In this document: positions 57,578 through 64,000 of the stretch, one piece after another | How positions within the stretch are numbered: position 1 is the first letter of the stretch | Layout: each line of letters opens with the position of its first letter | DNA from: Nicotiana tabacum | Taxonomy: Eukaryota; Streptophyta; Magnoliopsida; Solanales; Solanaceae | NCBI RefSeq assembly: GCF_000715075.1 | Contig: NC_134082.1 | Span: 107,796,399-107,860,398, forward strand | Direction of reading: 5' to 3' | Length of the DNA stretch: 64,000 bases | Made by a program: the position numbers and the translations under genes | The notes under the pieces: model-generated | Database searches by the model: none | What the model saw: the letters and a program-made list of their open reading frames with translations, nothing else | What the model was told of the DNA's origin: nothing

Positions 57578-60057
57578 GGTGAGAACCTAAATGACTAAGA
57601 GTAGGAGTTTGAAAACCAGTACATAAAGGGTAAGGGGAATTTTTTTTAAAAATACTTTATTTTCAGAAGCAAGCAAATTCAGAATACAGAGTTACAAACA
57701 GAACTGCACTAAGAAACAAACAAAGTTCATGTTCATCACATAGTTCAAACAAATTGGCATTTGATTAGGCTAAATATTAAAGAAATCATGGCTTAAACAC
57801 AGAGACAGAAACAGACTGACATATAGATTAAACCACAAACATATTTGATTACATGCTAACAATATCTGGCAAGGTTTAGAAAGAAAAACAGGCTGAACGT
57901 TAAAACTAACTTAGGAAAAGGGGTCACATTATTTGAAGTAACTTAGTTTAACATTATTACTAAATGGGATAATGTAGTCACATAGAAAGTAGAATCATGC
58001 TGAGGATTGAAACATACTAATCGAATAAAGTATAGAGAACAGAATAGTAAGAGTTAAGGCATATCAATTGAGAAGAAAGCAAGTAAGAATGCAATAGCAG
58101 TTAAATTCCAGAGGGTCTAGCCTTGGCTTTCAGCCGGCCAAGTAATAACCACTTATTACAGAAATCAGAATAAGAGAATAAAGAGAGAGCTTAAGTTTTT
58201 GTGAAAAAAGAGAGTTCGAGAGTTGTTGAGTGTTTCTAAAGGGAGTGAGGAAGAGGGTTTAAATAGCACTCAATGAAGTAAACAAATAAGGTAATGAACC
58301 AGTCCTACCCAAATAAGGTATGAAAATATCTTAACAATCAATTAAGGTCAGCATGAATCAATTACCAAGACAGAATCGAGTAAAGTTAGGCTAGTATCAG
58401 TTAATTTAAGGAAAACCTTATATGGAATCAATCAGTAGTCATGTACTAGGTTAAATGAGGTAGGAACTAATTCCAAAATCAATTAGAAGTCGACTTTAAT
58501 AATCAGAACATAAAATCAGGCAAGTAAGGTAAATTTAAGAGAAGTAGCACAAATTATTAATCAGACATTGGTCCAAATAAGGTAAGAACAGGTAACCACA
58601 TAAGTAAACACCAGTACTGTACAAAAAAGGAAACCTGATTTCAAACCCGAATTTAGGTAAATAAAATTAATTAGCAATTAGTCGCTAGAGTTAAAGGCAA
58701 ATAGGCAAAAATAGTAAGAATGAACAAATAATCGGAACCCTAAGAAAATAGGTAGAAATACAAAGACATATAACAAGTAAAATCAATAAAATAAATAAGG
58801 AAACCCTAACAGGTACCCAAAGACGAAAATGTTTAAAGGTTAAAACATTTTTTGCAAAAGTTTGTTGAAATCAAAACCCTAGTTTTAGGGTAAATAAAAT
58901 CGATCATAAAATAATAATAAAAAAGGATAGAAAATATAAAGACAGAAGTATTGAAATTTTAAAGTAGAAATACCAAAACGAACATAAAATCGTTTCAGAT
59001 TTAGGAAGATCTAAACAGATTCAACCAAAAATAGCCAGGTTCATAAAAAATAAACAGAAGTTGAACCAGAGATTTGATACCCTAAGATACGAAGATATTC
59101 GTACTCACAGGTATTGGGATGAACATAGACGGAAATAGCCAAGATATGAGAGATTTTGAACCAGATCTGGTTCGAGTCTCTTGAGATTCACTTGCCATTT
59201 GAGGCAAATGAATCAAGTATCATCAAGATCGGGTAGCCAGTAAAGAAACAAATCCAAATATGGCAGGGAATCAAAGGATGATCCCATGAATCAAGAGGAA
59301 AAGTGTGACAGCGGGCTAGGGTTTGAGAGGGTGAGAGAGGAGAGGAGAGTATCAGAAGACGGTGGGCTGGGGAGAAATGAATTAAGGTTTAGATGTTTGG
59401 TTAACTAAAAAGGGGCGGAGGATTGGGGGCCGTTGAACTTCTGAGATCAACGACCAGGATTAGGTTTTAGTAGTCGGGTGAGTTATTTGGACAGATATGG
59501 GTATGGGTATGGGTAGTTAAGTTAGTCTATTGGGTATTGGATTATTGGGATGGATAGGGTATTGGGCTGGGTAGGTCCGAAAATTAATTAGGAAAAGGGC
59601 TATATTTTAAATACCTATTTAAATTACTAAATATAATTTATACAAATAACTAATAAATGATTAAAATGTCATTTGTGCATAAAAATAATTTAAAATAATT
59701 ACTTAATATTATAAAATCATAAAAAGTCATTTTCCGTGTAAATAATGTAATTATGCATATATATGGGCTATTATTACAAAGTTATTGTAATTATAGCCTA
59801 AAGATACAAATAAAATTATGAATAAAATGATTAAAGCTCAATATAAATATAAATGATAAAAATTAAGCAATAAATCATTGTAAAATTATTTGTGATGCAA
59901 TTAGTAATTATTTAGATAATAAAATGCTGGAATAAATTAATTAAAATCCTTTTAAAATTACAGAAAATTATGGAAAAATACTGGTTGATGCTCATGCACT
60001 ATTTTGAAAGTATATATGCATATTTAAAATATATGAGGGAAAAATTGGGTATCAACA
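57578..60057 (-). repeat. Promoter half of the Ogre 5' LTR
   Basis: U3 and start of R of the Ogre LTR. On the minus strand it has GAGTGCTATTTAAACCC at about 58255-58270 as TATA-like core. It also has GTTGAACTTCTGAGATCAACG-like and CT-rich sequence matching the order in the sister solo LTR (2900-3400). No ORF of note. Confidence 0.75.
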
Positions 60058-60859
60058 GTACCCTCTCTCAAGCAATACACACTAAATAGGCACAGTCAAT
60101 TGATGGTCATTCAATCAACAACAAAAGACACGTAGTTGAACAAGTAGAGAAATATAACAGCTCAATTACATAAAAACATAACAAGAATTTATCCTACAAA
60201 AGATTCCATCAAAACCCTAGTTAACAAATTAGTTATTCATAGTCATGCTAACAATCATGATAATAAATAAAACATTAAAATATAGATTAAGGAAGAATGA
60301 AAGAGAAAACCCTTATGATTCCTTGCTTCCAAGTGTTCTCGTAGCCTTCTTGCCTCTCCAATAATGTCTTCCCTCTAAGAAATAGGTTTAGAACCTCTTT
60401 TATACATGTTGGAGGAGTGTAGGGTCGAAAATACCAAGTCCTAGCCGAATTGGGATGAAATCTGTCCTTAGGCATCTCGCTTGGCACCTCGCTCCAACCT
60501 GGACGTCGAACTTTTTCCACTTTTATGCTTTGCTTCCCTTGGCGTTTTGGTTGATACCTGGCGCGAACCTGTGCACCAAAGTCATACTCCCTCCAAGTTC
60601 TTCCTTTTTTTACTTCAATTTGTATGCAATCTTGTCAACTCACTTCCAGTTGACTCCTACGCATATAAACGCCATTATTAAGCTCGAGTCACTCCATACC
60701 AAAGTTAACAAGATCGAGGCATATTGCAAGGCAAATTACAGGCAAAAATATGGATTTTTAGCATAACATGAGGGACTCGGGCAACCATTGCACGATGAGA
60801 GAAGCGGTCAATGAAAAGGAAGAACAAAAATCTAAAAGTAATTAAAAGGGAGGACTTAC
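60058..60859. other. Tat-like element interior, no gene recognised
   Basis: About 800 bases left of the antisense ORF's splice donor. If the antisense gene is spliced, this could hold its intron and later exons. The opposing ORFs at 60287-60520 and 60455-60766 overlap and show no family motif, so neither is called. The start of this stretch is the Ogre LTR edge. Confidence 0.4.
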
Positions 60860-61485
60860 GGGCCAGGTTCCATTTTTCAGGGAATGGCAGGAACTCGGAG
60901 GGAATGAGATCCTCGGGTTTTACCCGAACAAATCTTCCCTGCCAACCTCAATCCCTATCTTCGTCGATGATTGAGAATGGAGCTTTCTTCGCTCGACGAA
61001 CGAGCTTGATTAATCCCCCTCGGAAGATTCGGGGACTGTAGAGACGAAGCAGATGATCGAGGGTAAACTGGGGTGCCTCATTGTTGTTAACAAAGTAGCG
61101 GAGGAGGACCACGATCCTCCAAAAGGATTATTATATCTGTCCGAGGCAGACCCGATACCTTCTACAAAAAAAGGACTATGAGGTCTATCGGGGCAAGTGG
61201 GAAGGGATATGTGTAAACACTCAGATATCCCTCCACATATGTGGTGATGTCCTCATCGGGACCGGGGACGACCACTTCATTGCCCTTCCATTTGCAGTCC
61301 TCCCGGACCGTAGGGAACATATCCTCGGTAATAGAGTATATGTACCTATATACCTCCTCGCCTCGATCATGTTCACTGGAGGCCTTTTTGACCTTGAAGT
61401 CATTTTTAATAGAGCAGCCTCCGGGGATAAAGTTCTTCAAGGGAGGTTCCGCGTCCACTTTAGGTACGGTCACCTAAGCATCCAT
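60860..61485 (-). pseudogene. Antisense extra ORF (PF04195-like 'gypsy type transposon' domain), exon 1
   Basis: The ATG is at 61485-61483 with TAG three codons later, then VDAEPPLKNFIPGG, VYRYIYSITEDMFPTVREDC, TYVEGYLSVYTYPFPLAPID. After a TAG (about 61162) and a frameshift, the frame resumes as FVNNNEAPQFTLDHLLRLYS, IFRGGLIKLVRRAKKAPFS and GWQGRFVRVKPEDLIP. These are the blocks of the putative gypsy-type transposon domain (Transposase_28, PF04195). It ends at a strong donor (GTAAGT, GT at 60859-60858). The TATA box is at 61757-61763. A plus-strand LTR lies right of it, so the ORF is antisense to the element. Function unknown; this copy is dead. Confidence 0.7.
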
Positions 61486-61756
61486 GGTCGGGTTAGAAGT
61501 TCAAGGGGCGGTATGTTGAGGCACAGATTTTGAAGCTTTCACCATCGAATTCTAAGAAATATGAAGATTTGAAGGTGAGAATTGAAGATGAGGATGAAAG
61601 TTTGAAGATCAAACTTGAAGATTTAAAGATTAAGTATGAAGATATATAGAACAATGTATGAAGATTTAAAGGGATTAAGAACAAGTGAAAAGTTTGGGGG
61701 TAAATTAAAGAATTCTGGAATCGGAAAGTACAAAAGTGAAAAAAGAGGACTGGAGG

Positions 61757-61763
61757 TTTTATA
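61757..61763 (-). promoter_or_regulatory. TATA box of the antisense ORF
   Basis: Minus strand CCCCCTCTCTATAAAACCTC, about 270 bases upstream of the ATG. It supports a separate promoter rather than read-through from an LTR. Confidence 0.5.
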
Positions 61764-61968
61764 GAGAGGGGGTAATCAATGTGTGACGTTTCGCATTCGA
61801 GGACAATCAACCGGCGGCTGACACATGTCCAAAGTCAGAACAAGCGACTAATAGGACATTTCACTGACCCGTCAACTCGATTATTGCATACGAAAGAAGG
61901 AACCGGGGTCAATTAATCGCTTCACATCTCTTAGATAAACCTACTTTCTGAAAAGCGAGAGGACTATC

Positions 61969-62646
61969 TGTGTACGGGTAAAATCGGGGACAATGTTTAT
62001 CCTGATTCCCCAATAAGGAAATAATAGGGAAGCACGGTTCGACGCAACTACAAGCAAGGCCGAAGGATCCCTCGTATCAGAACTCAGGAGGAGTGAACGA
62101 TGTATCTGGGATCGGGCACAGCAAAATAACGGACCCGGGCCAAGTAAAGTTTCGAGACCACGAAAAAAGGAGGAACGGTTGGGCATGGCAATTAGGAAGC
62201 TATAATATTCGCCGTCAACCGGATATTACGGCGCTAATCCCATCCGATATAGATTGTCGATCGACATTTACCGGAAAAAGAACATTTCTATCTTGTTTAG
62301 ACTTGTATCAGGACTGAATTCCTCTGCTATATAAATGGGAGAATTTTTTCATTTTAGCGCACTATTAACACGTATATCAAAGCAATAAAAGTTTATTTTT
62401 TGTCTTTTAGTTATTATAAAAAGTGTTCTTATGTTTCTCTTTTTTAATCATAACCGAGCTTATATCGAGGGTCCGATCGAGGCCAAATTTCAGTGTTCAA
62501 CTAAAGATCAGGCTTGATCGTCACATTACGATTGATTTGATCACATTTTTTCTTTAATTTAATTAGTTGATGCTCTCAGATCATTCGTATTAAATTAAAT
62601 CACGTATTCTTTAAATCGCGTATAAATTTAATTGTTACTCATTTTA
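61969..62646 (+). repeat. 3' LTR of a Tat/Retand-like element
   Basis: Starts TGTGTACGGGTAAAATCGGG just after the purine-rich AAAAGCGAGAGGACTATC, a PPT-like tract. It has a TATA box TATATAAAT (62328-62336), a poly-A signal AATAAA (62384-62389) and a U5 with GTTCAACTAAAGATCAGGCT and TTGTTACTCATTTT. The exact 3' end is uncertain, since the usual CA end is not clear. Strand is set by TATA and poly-A signal. Confidence 0.65.
62328..62336 (+). promoter_or_regulatory. TATA box of the plus-strand LTR
   Basis: TATATAAAT within CTCTGCTATATAAATGGGAG; AATAAA follows about 50 bases later, so the LTR has a very short R region. Confidence 0.65.
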
Positions 62647-63129
62647 ATTGTGACCATATACGAACAAATTAAGCTTCAGCCTAAAGCCTAAAATTAAGTG
62701 CATGTAGCTAAAATGTCTTTTCATTAGAAATGTATAATTATATTACTCTCTATTCATCACCATAAAGTAGAGGGTAAAATTGCGTTATCCTCTTTAGTAT
62801 CTTAATATCCTGAATTTTAACTATCATTGTTTTATTTTGAGTTCTACCCTAAATATATTCAGCAAATCTTTTTAAATCTGAATCTTTAAACGCCAAAATA
62901 TAAGACCTAACAATCCTATGTCCTCGCAATTAAAGCACAAAAGAAATGGAGTATTTCTTAAGGAAGCTTTACTGGTTAATGCCCGGTGACTTTGCTATGT
63001 TTTAAACGGCACGGTTAGCCACTAATAATACATATATTTACTTTTAAGTCACTGTTTAAAATGTCTTTAGTCTTTAGCCACTGCTTTAATAAACTTTAAC
63101 TGTCTGGACGAAAATACTCTTCTGCTCAT
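62647..63129. other. AT-rich spacer, no gene recognised
   Basis: No ORF of note. The sequence from about 62970 (GCCCGGTGACTTTGC) onwards seems to lead into the minisatellite and may belong to one larger repeat (TCTGGACGAAAATACTCTTC). Confidence 0.4.
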
Positions 63130-63815
63130 GTCTTTAACTTTTTAACTTAACTTCAGGGCTTCAGGACTACATGTCCTTAACTTTTGAACTTGGAACTCTA
63201 AATTCAAGACTTTAGGATTACATGTCCTTGACTTTTGAACTTAACTTCAGGACTTCAGGACTACATGTCCTTAACTTTTGAACTTGTAACTGTAAGTTTA
63301 GGACCAAGTGTCCGTAACTTTTGAGTTTGTTAGTCTAAGTTCAGGACCTATCTTCCTTAACTTTTGAATTTCTTAGCCTAAGTTCAAGACCTATTGTCCT
63401 TAACTTTTGAGCTTGTTAGTCTAAGTTCAAGACATCAGGACCTATTGTCCTTAACTTTTGAACTTGTAATTGTAAGTTCAGGACCTATTGTCCTTAACTT
63501 TTGGGCTTCTTAGCCTAAGTTTAGGACCTATTGTCCTTAAGTTTTGAGCTTGTTAGTCTAAGTTCAGGACTTCAGGACCTATTGTCCTTAACTTTTGAAC
63601 TTGTAACTGTAAGTTCAGGACCTATTGTCCTTAACTTTTGGGCTTCTTAGCCTAAGTTCAGGACCTATTATCCTTAACTTTTGAGCTTGTTAGTCTAAGT
63701 TCAGGACTTCAGGACCTATTGTCCTTAACTTTTAAACTTATAACTGTAAGTTTAGGACCTATTGTCCTTAACTTTTGAGCTTCTTAGCCTAAGTTCAGGA
63801 TTTATTGTTCTTAAA
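63130..63815 (+). repeat. Minisatellite of about 55-75-base units
   Basis: Ten or so units around TTCAGGACCTATTGTCCTTA, ACTTTTGAACTTGTAACTGT and TTAGCCTAAGTTCAGGAC. Two alternating unit types end in GTAACTGTAAG or GCCTAAG/GTCTAAG. It contains the inverted pair AGGAC(CTATT)GTCCT, so each unit can fold as a small hairpin (AGGAC/GTCCT). Confidence 0.88.
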
Positions 63816-64000
63816 ATGACAGTAGAACAATGAGATCAAAGGAAGAGATGGACCATATATCTCAATCCTTTTAACATGAAAACACATAGTCAAGGGAACC
63901 TCTAGCTATGATGCGTAGACTAACCTCTGTCTTTCCTCTGACTGGATACTCCTTGAATATCATTGAAGATATTTGGTGTAAATATGTAAACACCACAGTT
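63816..64000. other. Window edge, nothing recognised
   Basis: 185 bases following the minisatellite. No feature seen. Confidence 0.4.

Larger units (their letters stand above)
34273..60057 (-). mobile_element. Truncated Ogre (Ty3/gypsy Tat) element hosting nested insertions
   Basis: Minus-strand order: 5' LTR (60057 to 41902, with nested elements), PBS, ORF1 (41167-39612), gag (39226 to about 37114), protease (to 35874), the intron (35873-35671), and RT/RNase H, cut at 34273. An extra ORF upstream of gag and an intron between protease and RT are the published hallmarks of Ogre. The rest of RNase H, the integrase and the 3' LTR are missing. Hosted insertions are Tekay-2 (42881-53694) and solo LTR 4 (54386-57577). 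Confidence 0.88.
41902..60057 (-). repeat. Ogre 5' LTR, about 4.1 kb, split by two insertions
   Basis: Minus-strand start TGTTGATACCCAATTTTTCC (60057 downwards) and end GGGTGCGATAGCA (41902). Its pieces are 57578-60057, 53695-54385 and 41902-42880. Subtracting Tekay-2, solo LTR 4 and one target copy each gives about 4.1 kb, similar to its solo relative at 2309-7149 (4.84 kb). The base order across both insertion points is continuous. The external 5-base target copy would be GTACC (60058-60062), but the partner is lost with the truncated end. Confidence 0.85.

Noticed and set aside
60811..61041. 76-codon plus-strand ORF
   Set aside because: Shadow of the minus-strand PF04195-like frame, which has the recognisable motifs.
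1..64000. tRNA, rRNA, snoRNA or organelle-derived segments
   Set aside because: None seen by eye; the only tRNA-related matches are primer binding sites. A tRNAscan-SE or Rfam run would settle this.

Overview
This is plant nuclear DNA made almost entirely of transposable elements. I found no host gene, rRNA, tRNA or CRISPR array. The mix of Ogre/Tat and Tekay (Del) Ty3/gypsy retrotransposons, CACTA transposons with palindromic subterminal repeats and small MITEs, together with the low GC content, fits a large dicot genome. My best guess is Solanaceae, Nicotiana-like, from remembered sequence style rather than a database search. Every coding region seen is a retrotransposon or transposase relic with in-frame stops or frameshifts.

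Layout. 1-7787: the promoter-proximal part of a minus-strand CACTA element (CACTA-1), interrupted by an Ogre-type solo LTR (2309-7149). 7788-8177: a short unrecognised spacer. 8178-22474: a second solo LTR, plus strand, flanked by CTAGG duplications and split by a complete Tekay-type element (Tekay-1, 9163-19929, minus strand). 22475-23628: spacer with one MITE. 23629-32985: a second CACTA element (CACTA-2, plus strand), swollen by microsatellites, an internal solo LTR (25100-28115) and a long minisatellite. 32986-34272: LTR-like debris. 34273-60057: a truncated minus-strand Ogre element with RT/RNase H, the Ogre intron, protease, gag, the extra upstream ORF1, the PBS and a 5' LTR. Inside that LTR sit a complete Tekay-type element (Tekay-2, 42881-53694) and a solo LTR (54386-57577). 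Tekay-2's own 5' LTR carries a MITE (53198-53561). 60058-62650: the 3' end of a Tat/Retand-like element with an antisense extra ORF (PF04195-like, with its own TATA box and a splice donor) followed by a plus-strand LTR. 63130-63815: a minisatellite.

Insertion order can be read from target-site duplications: Ogre, then Tekay-2 (TCCTA) and solo LTR 4 (GGTGA), then the MITE in Tekay-2 (TAA); solo LTR B (CTAGG), then Tekay-1 (GAAAT/GAAAC); CACTA-1, then the Ogre solo LTR (CTCAG/CTTAG).

The most interesting signal is an architecture shared by four different Tekay-type LTR families. Directly upstream of the TATA-like site each has a cluster of GC-rich palindromes, different in each family. About 0.9-1.3 kb downstream, in the predicted transcribed leader, most have an array of short hairpins, again different in sequence. 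Other points are a fold-back duplication of a CACTA coding exon that would be transcribed as a hairpin, PBS-like sequences inside Ogre-type LTRs, polyproteins whose last codons lie in the polypurine tract and whose stop codon lies in the LTR, and the antisense gene in the Tat-like element.
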